A stretch of 64,000 bases of DNA from Adiantum capillus-veneris (lineage: Eukaryota; Streptophyta; Polypodiopsida; Polypodiales; Pteridaceae), in NCBI GenBank assembly GCA_014529385.2, contig CM043953.1, positions 107,142,549-107,206,548 of the forward strand, written 5' to 3'. Position numbers and translations under genes: made by a program. The notes beneath the pieces were generated by a model. It ran no database searches, was not told the origin of the DNA, and saw nothing but the letters and a program-made list of their open reading frames with translations. Below, in pieces: positions 1 to 11,459 of the stretch. Within the stretch, counting starts at the first letter, position 1. The number at the start of each line of letters is the position of its first letter.

Positions 1-198
1 GGACTACACTTATAGTGCCAGCCTAGTACGCTTCTAGCGAGTTCACACTTAGTGACCGCATGTACATATGTGCTACTTTTCAGCTTTAGCACTTAGTCAT
101 TTTGTACTCTCTTTTCTGTGGAGAAGAAGAAGAAGCTTTCCATCTCTGTGTGCTTTGTGCTTGTCTTGTGTAGCTCTCTTGCATCCTCATTCTTTACA
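1..198 (+). repeat. copia-1 5' LTR (3' part)
   Basis: Matches the last ~198 bp of the 322-bp LTR at 4121-4442 and ends in TTTACA directly before the primer-binding site. The start of the LTR is cut off by the window edge. Confidence 0.95.
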
Positions 199-210
199 TG
201 GTATCAGAGC
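199..210 (+). other. copia-1 primer-binding site (tRNA-iMet)
   Basis: TGGTATCAGAGC starts at the base after the LTR. This is the standard 12-nt complement of plant initiator methionine tRNA used to prime copia minus-strand synthesis. Confidence 0.95.
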
Positions 211-454
211 CTGGTGCAGGCAAGAGAGGCTAAGAGAGCAAGAGCATCACAATCCCTTCGTTCGCAATCCACGACCAGATGCCAGGTCTCCAAAGTGCAG
301 TATACAGAGATTTACTGTACAAGTACAGTGGTTGTATGTACGCTTGATTGTGGACACTCGTTGAGTGTAGAAAGCGTTACAGGAACCACGATAGCAGGTT
401 CAGCAGATTTGCAGGTTTTTGCAGATTGCAGCTATTTTGTCTTAGTGCTTCAAG

Positions 455-3335
455 ATGTCTGACGGTTTCAGTCAGATTGTTACTGAGAAGCTTGAGAAAA
501 ATAACTACCCTGCATGGAAGTTCAGAATAACAAATTTCCTAAAAGGAAAAGGTTATTGGGACTATGTAGAAGGAGACAATGAAAAGGAACCAGAGATTCC
601 CGAGGCAAATGCTACAGCAGAACAAAGGAAAGCTTTGAGGGACTGGCAACAAGGCCAGAGCAAAGTGATGTATTGGCTGTCTATGAGCATCACAGATGGC
701 ATGATGGGCTATCTACAGGATGCTGAAACCCCCGCCATTGCATGGAGAAACTTAGGCAGAGTGTTCGAGGTGAACACCAAGGCCAGGAAGCTTCAACTAA
801 AGTCGGAGCTAAATCAGGTTAAGAGGAACAACCTCTCAATCAATGATTATGCCTTGAAGATCAAGAGTATCATTGAGGCTCTTGGATCTATTAAAGTCTC
901 AGTGGAAGACAATGACATTGTCCGTGCATGCTTGGATGGTCTAGGAGATGAGTATGTACATTTTAGGTCTTCCATGAATACAAGAGACGACATCCCCGTG
1001 TTCCAAGATTTGATTTCTATGCTTATTCTTGAGGAGAAGAACCTTGACACATCTTCTTCTCATGGCAGAAATAATTTTGAAAAGGCCTTCTATTCTAACT
1101 CCAACAGAGGTAGAGGTAGAGGTCGTGGTCGAGGCCCAAGGGGTTGCAGGGGCCAATTTCTGGAAGGTCAATCAAATCAAAACAATACAGGTGGCAGGGG
1201 AAACCAGTCTCAAGGCAGGGGGAGTCAAAGAGGTCGTGGTGCAGGATCAAGCAGGCAGCAACATACTCCAGATAGTAGAGAATGTTGGACTTGTGGTGAA
1301 AGAGGTCACATGTCACGTGACTGTCCAAAGGGAAAAGCAAGTAGAAAGAGAGAACAGGGCAACTATGCATCTACTAGCAGAGATGCAGATGACAGCAAAA
1401 ACGAGCGCATGTTTGTTATGCAACATGTAATGAATACAATGACTGCAGAGAATTCCACCCAAGATGATGTTTGGTATGTGGATTCAGGTGCCTCTAATCA
1501 CATGACGTCTCGTGGAGAGTGGTTTAGAGATATGCGCAAACCAGATGTGTCAGGCTATGTGCAGACAGGAGATGATACAGCTCACCCCATTGCTCATGTA
1601 GGGGACATACCTCTAAATACAAAGAGTGGGAAATCAAAGTACTTAGCAGATGTACTTCATGTCCCAAACATTACAAAGAATCTTGTTTCTGTTGGACAAA
1701 TGGTTGAGCAGGGTTTGCAGGTTCGCTTCAATCCAAATGGCTGTTATGGAGAAGATTTCCAGAATGGTTGTAAGCTGATCACAGAGGGCAAATGTGTGGG
1801 CAGAATGTTTACGCTGAATGTAGACATGCCTGAGGTATAAGCTGCATTATTTGCATAGGGCACAGGTGTTGTGGCTGATGTTGACATTTGGCACAAACGC
1901 ATTGGCCATGTCAATGAGCAAAGATTGCGCAGCATGCAATCAAAACAGATTGTAAAAGGTTTACCCAAATTCAAGGTGGATGGTATGCATAAAGTGTGTG
2001 CAGCATGCCAGTTTGGAAAACAGTCAAAGGGCTCATTTCCACATGAGCGCAATGTATGTAAAAGGCCACTTGAGGTGGTGCACACAGATGTTTGGGGTCC
2101 AACCGATACTGCAAGTATACATGGTTGCAGGTATTATGTCTCTTTCATTGATGACCATACAAGGAAAGTATGGGTCTACTTCATGCGTAACAAAAGTGAA
2201 GTGTTTGGTCACTTTCAAGACTTCAAAGTCATGATTGAGAAGGAGACAGATATGCAAATCAAGACATTGAGGTCAGATGGAGGGGGAGAGTACTTCTCCA
2301 ATGATTTTTCAGATTTTCTGCGAATGCATGGTATACACAGGCAGTTTACATGCAGATATACTCCACAGCAGAATGGGGTCGCAGAAAGGAAAAACAGGCA
2401 CATTGCAGAGGTTGCACGTGCATTAATGAATTAGAAGAACATGCCTCATCATTTCTGGGCTGAAGCTGTAAATACAGCTGTGTACATTATGAACAGGACA
2501 CCTACAGCTGCGGTGCATGATGTAACACCTGAGGAAAAGTTTACAGGTACAAAGCCTGATTTGGCACACTTGAAAGTGTTTGGCTGCATAGCTTACGTGC
2601 ATGTACCAGATGAGTTGCGTAGGAAATTGGATCCTAAAGCAGAGAAATGTATTCTTGTGGGATATTCCCTTGAACAAAAGGGGTACAGGTGCTACAATCC
2701 TACTACACGAGAATTACGAGTGAGCAGAGATGTAGTCTTTAATGAGATGAGCAGCTGGTACAGTAATGCACATGGCACTATTGGGGCTGATGTAAAAGAT
2801 GATGTGGTTGTACAAAATGTGAGGCCACAGTCAGAGGTTTTGAGTGGACCACAAGAGTCCTCTTCTCGTGGCTCTGTTGAGAAACCATGGAATGGTAGAC
2901 TACGTACGCAGGTTACTCCACCAACAGGTACAGGGAATGTATCACGAAAAGGAAAGGAAAAGGTTGATGAACCTCCCTTTATGGTTGATGCATCATCAGG
3001 TTTTTCACATGTAGACATGGATTCAGATGGTTCTGAACAAAGTCTTGATGAGGAATTTGGAATTCCGGCTGTCAGGACACCTGGTGTAAGGAAAGTACAA
3101 GAAGATGCTAGAGGGCAAAGGACTGACCCAGGACCGCGCAGATCTAATAGAGTCAGAAATCCAGTTCAGAAATTGACTTATGATGGGTATCTAGCGCATC
3201 ACCAAGCCTACATGGCTAAGGTGATACAGGATGTGGAGCCCACATGTTTTGAGGATGCAGTTGGAAATGTGCATTGGGATGATGCAATGAATGAAGAGAT
3301 GGCAGCATTGGAAGCAAACGACACAGTATGCTTTG
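455..3335 (+). pseudogene. copia-1 gag-protease-integrase, three in-frame stops
   Basis: One reading frame encodes gag and the first half of pol. Gag has the retrotransposon-gag fold at about residues 1-200 and a Gly/Arg-rich stretch at about 215-265. A CCHC zinc knuckle (CWTCGERGHMSRDC) starts near residue 277. The aspartic protease motif DSGASNH lies near residue 343. The integrase zinc region has a His-His-Cys-Cys pattern and the core shows the D, D, E residues (HTDVW, RSDGGGEY, NGVAERKN). The frame is broken by TAA at 1838, TAG at 1856 and TAG at 2432. Copia-2 has AAA, CAG and GAG at those codons. The 3' end joins deleted RT sequence near 3335, after which the frame changes. Confidence 0.92.
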
Positions 3336-4148
3336 GACATGTTCTCAAAGTATGGTATGGCTGATTGTAAGCCAATTTCTATTCCCTTGGATGTGAATGC
3401 AAAGCTGAGTGCAGAGAAGGGTGATGTTGTTGAGGATGTCAACATGTACAGGAAGATTGTGGGTAGTCTAATCTACTTGACTATCACGAGGCCAGACTTG
3501 AGCTACACAGTAGGCTTGGAGAGTCAGTTCATGCAACTTCCGAGGAAGCCACATTTGGATGGAGTACGACGCACACTTAGGTATGTGCAAGGTACTCTTG
3601 ACTACGCATTGTTCTATGCAGCAGATGCACCATTAGCATTGTATGGGTATACAGATGCAGATTGGGCAGGTAGCATTGTTGATAGGAGATCTACGAGTGG
3701 CTTCATGTTCTCTTTTGGGAGTGCTGCTGTTACTTGGAGCAGCAAAAAGCAGCCTACGGTTGCTTTATCGAGCACAGAGGCCGAGTACAGAGGTGCAGCA
3801 GTTGCGGCGTGCGAGGTAGCTTGGCTACGCACATTACTTGAGGACTTGGGAGTGCAGGTGGACCAGCAGATTTTCATCCATTGTGACAACCTCAGCAGCA
3901 TGCAGTTGGCTAGGAACCCAGTGTTCCATGCCAAGACCAAACACATAGAGGTCCATTACCACTACGTTCGAGAGCGAGTGTTGGCGGGCGACATCGACTT
4001 GGTCTACGTCAGCACAGAGGAGCAGATAGCGGATATCTTTACCAAGGCCCTCGGAGCCGAGAAGCTTCGACGTTTCCGGACTATGCTTGGACTCTGCGAC
4101 ATGCAGAGCTCGAGGGGGAGTGTTGAGATGTCGAGCTCTACACCTTGA
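3327..4148 (+). pseudogene. copia-1 RT tail and RNase H
   Basis: After an internal deletion the coding sequence resumes at the extreme C-terminal part of RT and runs through RNase H. Visible RNase H features are GYTDADWAG, SSTEAEY and the DNLSS segment, then the usual C-terminal region rich in His and Lys. The reading frame differs from the upstream integrase because about 656 bp are missing. The YVDD catalytic box present in copia-2 is absent. The frame runs into the 3' LTR. Confidence 0.9.
4111..4120 (+). other. copia-1 polypurine tract
   Basis: CGAGGGGGAG lies immediately before the TG that opens the 3' LTR. It is the expected primer position for plus-strand synthesis. Confidence 0.85.
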
Positions 4149-4442
4149 GCTGGCATCCACTACGGGTCTTGGCCGCTTAAGGCATTTACTCACTGGCGCG
4201 TTAGGTGACCGACACGGAGGATCTCTGCCAGTGATTCTACAACTAGACTACACTTATAGTGCCAGCCTAGTACGCTTCTAGCGAGTTCACACTTAGTGAC
4301 CGCATGTACATATGTGCTACTTTTCAGCTTTAGCACTTAGTCATTTTGTACTCTCTTTTCTGTGGAGAAGAAGAAGAAGCTTTCCATCTCTGTGTGCTTT
4401 GTGCTTGTCTTGTGTAGCTCTCTTGCATCCTCATTCTTTACA
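4121..4442 (+). repeat. copia-1 3' LTR (322 bp)
   Basis: Begins TGTTGAGATG and ends TTCTTTACA, with TG...CA termini. It is the same length as the copia-2 LTRs and nearly identical to them in reverse complement. Confidence 0.95.
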
Positions 4443-4498
4443 GGGATGTCCCCAACAAGCTATCCCTTGGTGGTGTGAAAGCCTGACTCTTCCTTTTA

Positions 4499-5303
4499 GT
4501 GCCCACAACTGGACGACAACACAAAAGCCAAAGTGCACAAGAAAGACAAGCATTAAGATACAACAGGTGGGAAAATATGCACAATGCTATAGTTGACCAT
4601 GTAGACAATGGTGCAACAAGGACTCGCAAAGTGAAGGTATGGAAAACTTTGGACGCAATATTTAGGTTCTGTGAATTGAATTCATGGACTGATGGCGACT
4701 ATACAAATTTCCAAGAAGTCGTGGAGACCTACCATAAAACATTCATAAGTGCATGGAAAAATCAACATATTACTCACTACATGGTACTGTAATTTGTTTG
4801 AAGACATGATAATATTTTGAAATGTGAATACTCATCCTTATAATGTCTGCATGCTTTGTGTGCAACAAATTATCTGTAACCACATGCCTTGGTTTGCAAG
4901 TCAATATGGCAGCTTGGATGTTTGCTCTACACAGAGCATAGAAAAAACCCATTATTAAGCTCACACTGGTTATTTCAGTCACACTCGATATGGAGGTGGT
5001 GCGGAGAAAGCAAATAGCTTAGAGGAGCTATGCCAATGGACGTATCAAAAACTAATGCAAAGGTCACATCGCAAGGAACAAGTCAAACAAAGTCAGATTG
5101 GCCATGCGATGAGATTAGCCACAAAAATTGGCGAAGAAAGAAGATATGGCAGTTATCGTCTGCGGCTAGGCAACATGCGGATTGGCGGCTACAAAAACAA
5201 CGCGTCGGAAGGATTTGGACAACACCGTTGCAAGTTATGCCATAACTCTCAACATAGCAAGATCCAAACAACAAACTTAATGTATCGACAAGAATCGATG
5301 TAA
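4499..5303 (+). pseudogene. Unknown transposon gene A, two exons
   Basis: I do not recognise the family. A first segment (4499 to about 4787) encodes a charged protein with a Trp-rich DNA-binding-like pattern (NRWENMHNAI, KVWKTLDAIFRF). A likely intron runs from GT after the Met codon near 4787 to an AG near 4937. The second segment encodes GGAEKANSLEELCQW, a basic helix-rich stretch and a final CKLCHNSQH that could bind metal, ending with a stop at 5301. The second segment has an internal stop near its start in the simplest splice. It lies downstream of copia-1 and converges with gene B. It could be a transposon accessory protein; no function is claimed. Confidence 0.45.
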
Positions 5304-5393
5304 TTTCAACTTTCATATTGTGAATGATGGTTGCAACAAACAAATGTTACATAATCAATCTAAATTTGATGCATAAAACAAGTATATTTATTT

Positions 5394-6857
5394 CTAGTCA
5401 TCTGGAAATGATACAAAATATTCTGACCTCTTGCCCTTATCTAAAGGACCCTCTTCCTCGTGTCTTGGTCTCTTTGAATGACACGTTTCATCGTCAGTAT
5501 CTATCGCAAGCACGTTGAGGTCGAGCAATTGCATCTCCTCAGTTGCCTCAACCAGTGAGGCCTCTTCTATAAGTTGAATGATTGGATGCTTTTGTTTCAA
5601 TAGATCATGTTTTCCATATTGTGGCAACTGGCGTGGGTCTGTGATTCCATAAGCTAAACCATATGCAGCATGTGTCAAAAAGTAGTGACTGCGCAGGCCA
5701 TACATGCCATGCCCTACACCAAAAATTGAGACCGTTGCTTCCTTGTCTAGCAGCTTCACCTTGTCTTCGTTCTATCTAATGGCTACAGCTCCTAGATATC
5801 TTGAGAGTGCTTTCAATACAAAAAGGGGAAATTGAGCCTTGTCTTGGAGAAGCTGGAATGGAAGCAAAGGAAATTTGGAGCGTTCAAATTTACCAAGTAC
5901 TAACCAAGAGAGGAATTCTTTCCCAAGTCTCCTTTACCTCATTCACGGGGACGAGGAATGAACTTATCATCATAGACTACGAGCTACAAGAAATAAAAGC
6001 CAAGTGTTGGTATAAACACATGAAACTCTCATACAAGGAAGCAAAAAAATATTTATAGAGGAGTATACCTTTTGATTGGTCTTCTTGGAGTAATGCAGCA
6101 TTCCATAAGTCAAGTGTACTCTCATTTGTAGAGGATGAGGAGGCATCAATGTCGCTGATGGAGTACTTCTCGCCATCTCTATGATTCCAAGCCTTTCTTG
6201 TAACTCCCTAAACTCCGACTCCGTTGGAAGGTGCGGCACATGCTACTGCATCCTTGTATATCATTGCTAGTGCCTCTGTTGGTTTGATAAACTCACCCGC
6301 TGTTACATGAGCATCCATGAAAAAATACTTGTCATTAGCAGGGTCAATTATACTGCCATGCTCTTGTATATTTTGAGCGACTATAGCAAGGCAATAGTCC
6401 TCTCTCAAGTGAAACAGTTCCATGATATTATTGAGCATTACATAATGATGATCACCGATGGGGACGGTAGGGAGCACATTTGTTGGCAAAGCTCCCTCTG
6501 GCAGCTGAAATGTGTTGGACATCTGATGTAATTCTTGCAAGATTGTAGTAGCAACTTGAGGCTGCTTTTGTAGAAAATATCTTTCTTTCAACGATCAGAA
6601 TTGATATCCTTCACATGAACATATCGACAACCCCCAAACTCAAATGTGCCGCTGATCATCTCTTGATTGTATGTCGGATAAAACTCTGCAAGGAAATGTG
6701 ACGCAAAATCCAAAAACTCTTGCAATGAGAAGGCAGGATTGAATTCTTGCTCCCACTGCTAAAGCCCAATTATATAGAGAAAATGGTACACGTTGTCTTT
6801 GGCTACCTCGTTAGAGCAAGGCAGCTCCTCTTCTATCTCAATCTGAAAGGGATCCAT
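5394..6857 (-). pseudogene. Unknown transposon gene B, multi-exon
   Basis: Read from an ATG at 6857, the product starts MDPFQIEIEEELPCSNEVA. A first exon region (to about 6600) is followed by segments at 6591-6208, 6239-5970 and 5759-5394. Segments 2 and 3 overlap around a CAAPS motif, which indicates a splice or a small frameshift. The last segment is rich in Asp/Glu and ends in a lysine-rich tail with a possible nuclear signal (KRPRHEEE). At least one in-frame stop breaks exon 1. I see no known domain. The gene is divergent from the histone-fold gene across the hairpin array. Confidence 0.45.
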
Positions 6858-7162
6858 TTATGGAGAGAGGTAAGAAAACTTGGGTTTTTGGTTAGGGTGA
6901 AGGTAGGAAGGTGTTGGCTAACACTAAAGAGTACGAAAGGGGGACTGACTGGCCTCCTATATATAGACTCCTCGAGAACTTGAGCAGGTCATTTCAACCA
7001 CCCTTATGATTGCATTAAAAATGGTTCAATGAATGCAGCACAAAGATTGATGCAAGCTCCACCATCCCTATGACACGTGTCCTTCATGCGGTGAGTACCA
7101 TAGCCATATAAAGCACCTTGACGATACACTCTAGAACTCGCTCACATCTACACAACGCAAGT

Positions 7163-7362
7163 ATGGAGGACAGGAAGAGAGGAAAGGTGAAGCTTTCCCA
7201 AAAGATGATGGAGGAAATTAAGAAGGTAGAGAAAACAATAGTTGAGGCAAAAGCTCTTCAAAAGGAGCTGAAGAAGAAAACCAAAAGGCAAAGGCTGAGG
7301 AAAACAACACCATAAAGACCGAGGGTAAGAAACCACCAATGACAAAGGAGGAAAAAGAATAA
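7163..7362 (+). pseudogene. Short lysine/glutamate-rich coiled-coil ORF
   Basis: The ORF starts MEDRKRGKVKLSQKMMEE and is almost entirely Lys, Glu, Ala and Leu, which predicts a charged coiled coil. After about 45 codons the best frame shifts by one and ends ...PPMTKEEKE. A TATA-like CCATATAAAG lies near 7100. The base composition of the surrounding sequence is not simple-repeat, so a small real gene is possible. Function is unknown. Confidence 0.3.
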
Positions 7363-7586
7363 TTGAAATGGACAAACAAGATTGTGCTTTCTTGAAGTTG
7401 TAATGGAGTCCTTGAAGATAATGCAAATGTCTTCATATATTGTTCCTTTGTCTTTGTCTCTTTGTTTCTTTTTTTGGTTAATGATTATGAATGAAGAGCT
7501 TTTATCAAAATGTGTCGCACCACAATGCGAGTGGTAGGTTTATGTCACATAGCCATTGACCTGCTTGCCCTGTGTATCAATATAAA

Positions 7587-8050
7587 AATATCACGCCACA
7601 ACACAATAGGGAGCTCTCTCCACAATATGGGTGGTCCCTATCGCGTTGTGATAATGCGACATCCAAATATCGCACCACAACGCGGTAGGAAGGCGTGTCC
7701 ACAATATGGATGGTCCCTATCACATTGTGGCACGACATCCAAAAGTCGTGCCACAATGCGATACGGAGGCATGTCTACGATATGGGTAGCCACTATCGCG
7801 TTGTGACGCAACATCCAAATGCCGCATCACAATGCGATAGAGAGGCATAACCACAACATGGTTAGTCCCTATCGAGCTGTGGTGCACCTTTAAAAGTGTC
7901 GTGCCACAATGTGATAAGGAGGTCTGGCTGCGGTACACTCCCCCTACTCACGTTGTGCCACAATATTTTTTCTTGTCGTGACACAACGCGAGGAGGGGGT
8001 TTGGTCAAATAAGGCACATTCCATATCGCATTGTGCCACGACAACCACAT
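7587..8050. repeat. Tandem array of ~76-80-bp hairpin-bearing units
   Basis: About six imperfect units follow one another. Each contains a stem such as TATCACATTGTGGCACGAC, a short spacer ATCCAAA(A/T), and the complementary arm, then a less conserved linker containing CCACAATATGG-like sequence. The clearest stem is 7718-7736 with 7745-7763 (19-bp arms, one mismatch, 8-nt loop). Other stems are near 7638-7690 and 7795-7841. The array sits between the divergent genes B and histone-fold ORF. It could be transposase-binding subterminal DNA, or a fold-back remnant. Confidence 0.75.
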
Positions 8051-8147
8051 AGTCGACCTCGTGCCCCAGCCGTCGACATGCAGTATGCCATGGATGATGT
8101 CCTTGACGATTATATAACGTTTCTATTTTTGTATACCCCACTGCTGT

Positions 8148-8614
8148 TTGACGATTGTCCTCACCTCTCAGAATCAGCTTTTGCGACGTAACCTTTTCAT
8201 TGCTCAATCTTCTACTTATTCTTCCCCTGTCACACAAGGCAGACCGCAAGGAAGGTTTACCCGCAAGACAACCAACCTTCATCCTCAAGATTTGCAGGCA
8301 AAACCCTACCGAATCTTCGGACAAAAATGAGTAATTTAAGGTACGAGCAGAACCAAAGCGTTCTACTTGAGTTGCACAAACTCCAAAGTCACATTTCTCT
8401 TGCTATTCCTAAGTTACCCTTTCAAAGAGTAGTTTTCCAAATTTGTGAGTGTGCAAATTTGGATTTTCGGTGGGCCAAAAGTGCAACAGGTTGCCTCCAC
8501 GAGGTAGCCGAGGACTTTTTTATCGTGCTGCTCCAAGACAGCTACATCCTCACAGCTCATGCCCACAGAGTGAAAATGATGCCCCGGTATATCAATTCTT
8601 TGACGCTGTTATGA
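8148..8614 (+). CDS. Histone H3-fold protein in transposon
   Basis: The open frame from 8327 encodes 95 residues that follow the histone H3 core. These include an alpha-N-like LLELHKLQ, the KLPFQRVV motif at the start of helix 1, SA...LHEVAEDF in helix 2, then DSYILTAHAHRVKMMP, which matches the L2/alpha-3 segment HAKRVTIMP of H3. Canonical residues are altered, for example LLEL for the usual LREI and MPRYI for MPKDI. A basic, Arg/Lys-rich tail is encoded just upstream at 8148-8330 in another frame that overlaps the core ATG, so a frameshift or intron separates tail and core. The frame ends at a TGA after LTLL. It is unlike a replicative histone gene and may be a TE-captured or CenH3-like variant. 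It could be the N-terminal part of the adjoining Ulp1-like gene. Confidence 0.62.
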
Positions 8615-8662
8615 TTTAGGTACGACAAGACACTTGCGTCGATCCATCTGTCTGACAAGAGA

Positions 8663-9665
8663 ATGGACAATATTTTGGCAATCCCTCCAATAACCAAATG
8701 GAAGGTGACGGATGTGAGCACCACACAGCACACATACGACACACGTTTGAATGTGGAGCGGACCCAAGAAACACTTGTGGAAGAGCCTTCAGAGGAGTCA
8801 AATGAAAGGGAGACATTGTTAGCAATTGACCAAGCTAACAATGACACACTACATTTCCTTGGTCGAACTTTTGATGTAGCACTTCTTGTATGGAGCCAAA
8901 TTTTGTACTTTTGTTTTGGCTCTCACGAGATACGTGTTTTTCAAAATAGTGGGAGGGAGCATATGGACCAAATTATCAACTTCGATCTCTGGTATGTTAA
9001 ATTATTTTGCTGAGGTGTTTATTTGATTTTGGCTTGCTAGAGATCCTCATCAATTAATTTTCTCAATTCGCAGCATGCTAATTTTGAACCTTGCATGGAA
9101 TCTACAATCCGAGGTAGCCATTTTGGACGCACAACTATCAGTCGTGCTTACCTCGGAGGACACTTTCTTGATTGAAGTCATTAATTGGTTTGAACGAGTG
9201 AACATAGACACACAACGAAAATTTTACTTTTAGCTTACAACAAAAAGTAAGTATTTTTTATACCGCTAGTCTTTAATATTTTGTATACTACAAATACAAA
9301 ACTAATTCCTTTTTTTGTGCATCAGTTCACATTGGAGCCTTGTAGGCTTAAACATTGAGCGCAAGCATTGCTACCTTGCAAACTCTGTGCATGGTTTTTA
9401 TGGGAATGTCCAAAGGTATGTAGCTACTTGTTTCTTGCTTTTGCAATTTCGATGCAACATGTGGTCACCATATGCTATGTATTGCAGGTCTATTTAGAAG
9501 CTTGTTGTTGCTACATGGGAAGCATTGACCCAAGACAGTGTTTGGGAAGATGTGCTGATTTTGAGTTACAACGTTCCAAAGCAAGACGACGTGCATTTTT
9601 GTGGATGGAGAGTTCTTGCAAATGTGGAGCTTCTTCTGGAACGCATTTATGCTGAGCGTAGAAGT
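8663..9665 (+). pseudogene. Ulp1-like (C48) cysteine protease, intron-containing, broken
   Basis: Four exon-like segments are joined by GT-AG introns: 8663-8990, 9074-9246, 9326-9415 and 9488-9665. Segment 3 encodes HWSLVGLNIERK then YLANS, which matches the catalytic His block of Ulp1/SENP proteases, with Asn where Asp is usual. Segment 4 encodes VPKQDDVHFCGWRVL, which matches the Gln oxyanion residue and catalytic Cys (family pattern PQQ...DCG). The simplest model has TAG codons near 9233 and at 9495, so it is probably a pseudogene. Known relatives remove SUMO-like peptides, and such genes are carried by plant MULEs. It lies just downstream of the histone-fold ORF, possibly in one transcript. 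Confidence 0.65.
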
Positions 9666-10236
9666 GTAAGTGCAATGTTTCACTTTTTTAATCCTTGTAC
9701 ACATGATTTCTTTCAATTACATATAAAAGCTATGGAACTCATTTGCAGACAAAGTCTAAATAGGGAGAACATTGCAAGTACCTGGCAAATGGTGCACTTC
9801 TCTCAAAGCCTTTATGAAACGGTTTCCCACTACAATCAAGCATCCACTATTTGGGCTCCGTGCATGGTAGCTTCTCTCACAAGATGTCATCATCTATAGA
9901 GAAACCACATACATTGGCTGCAACCTCTCCATCTGCCCAAGCATACCTTGGAAGCCGACTCCCATCACCTCTAAGGGGCACGAAAATGGCCAATGATAAA
10001 GTAACAACCTTCAAAGAACACGAACAGGTATACATTTTTCAATATAGAATTGATTGATGTGCTTTAACACAATTATATGGACAAACCTACCCCCTCCACA
10101 TAGTCCTCGACAATTGTATAGCTAGTTTCTGTGAGTTGTATGTGTAGTATCCTCAACAAGCAATATCCAGATCCATCTGCCATCAAAGGTATGATGGAAA
10201 CCTACTCCACACGACATGTTTCCACATTCATGCAAT
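9666..10236 (+). other. Probable 3' exons of the Ulp1-like gene, function unknown
   Basis: An intron appears to start at GTAAGT near 9669 and end at TTTGCAG near 9749. The following stretches (ANLQIAST-like, then a Ser/Pro-rich segment with GSRLPSPLRGTKM) look coding but are short and frame-broken. I recognise no domain. Confidence 0.25.
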
Positions 10237-11321
10237 CTACCATGAGGAGCTCAATCGCAAGACAAAAAGGAACTCCACCTGTCCCAGCCATGTGTGGCCT
10301 AGTGTGTGTGGGAAAGGCCATATAGACCAAACGTACACCACCCAAGCTATTCCTTGGGTCCAACCATCCCGTCTATGATAGAGAGCCCAAGAATTTTTGT
10401 ATTGAATGGAGGGACCTGCACACACCCTCAATTATCACTAACACTTTGAGCAATGACAAAATAAACAAAATCACACGGCTTACCTATCATTGCTTAACAC
10501 ATCAGGAGTAACTTTTGCCAACTTCTTGAGATTCACATGTAGTGCAAGATGGCATGGTGCAATGTACATTTTTGTATGGTGAACATCAATTTCATTTAGC
10601 ATGGCACACACAAGAGAAGATAGTTGTAGCATGTGTCTTAGCACACCTAGAGCGTTTTCCACGATCACATTCTCCACAACCACTTTGGCCATGTCCAAGA
10701 GCTCCTACGGAGGTGCCCCATGTGATGTGAAGATAGAGGTGACTCATGGTTGGTTTGTTGTGGTCAAGGGGTGAATGAGAGCGATGGTGATCCCCATATA
10801 CTCAAAACAATATGGCTGACCTTTGCATGATCTCTCTCTAGCTCTTCATAATCACTCTCCACCTCCATCAATACTCTCTTCTTTGTCTTCCCTTGCCCAC
10901 TTGGCAAGGGTTCTAGCATGTCCATTGTGGAGCGTTTCTTTGTGTCTTTATTTGTAGAAAGCCGTTTGGTTACGTTGGGGGAGAGCGCATCCTCCAGCTC
11001 AACAACCTTCTTTCGTGAACCTCTATGATCCACTATTGAAATAGGGAACCAATTTCGCAAACCAATCAACCATGGCATGACAAAGCCCAAAACAAAATAT
11101 TGTGCAATACCTGCATAAAGCTCTTCTTCTTCGGGCAGGTATTCCTTGTCAGAATAATTTAACCACCAAGGGCACTTTGCCCATGCCGTCATTGGTCACA
11201 GGTCATCTATCCATGCATGGGGATATAAGCATGTCTCTTCTGTTTTGGACTTGCACCATGCATCACGCACGTGCTCGGGAATGGGGAAGACTAGAGCATC
11301 TCTCCACCATCTAAAAACCAT
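10237..11321 (-). pseudogene. Unknown transposon gene D, multi-exon
   Basis: An ATG at 11321 starts MVFRWWRDALVFPIPEH and continues through a TGA near 11196 into MTAWAKCPWWLNYSDKEYLP and an acidic/basic region with a KKRVL cluster, ending near 10777. A second exon (10698-10484) ends at GATAG followed by a good donor GTAAGC. A third open stretch covers 10431-10237. The Trp-rich start and the later charged linker are visible but I know no matching family. It is convergent with the Ulp1-like gene. The in-frame stop suggests decay. Confidence 0.4.
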
Positions 11322-11459
11322 ATGAGAAAAATGTCACGTGGCACAAAAATGATTTAAAAAACATGTGGCAAGAGGTGATCACTTAAGTTACGCCTATAAA
11401 ACAAGTGTCGTGCCATGCAAGCATCTTTGTCACTCCACAAACGAACAACCAAAAATTCT

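Larger units (their letters stand above)
1..4442 (+). mobile_element. Ty1/copia-1 retrotransposon, defective, 5' end outside window
   Basis: A Ty1/copia element in the order 5' LTR (partial), initiator-Met primer site, gag, protease, integrase, remnant RT/RNase H, polypurine tract, 3' LTR. The order protease-integrase-RT-RNase H identifies copia rather than gypsy. It belongs to the same family as copia-2 at 17311-22554, which serves as the reference. Against that copy it has three in-frame stops and a deletion of about 656 bp that removes most of RT, so it cannot move by itself. The first ~125 bp of the 5' LTR lie outside the window, so the target duplication cannot be checked. Confidence 0.95.
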
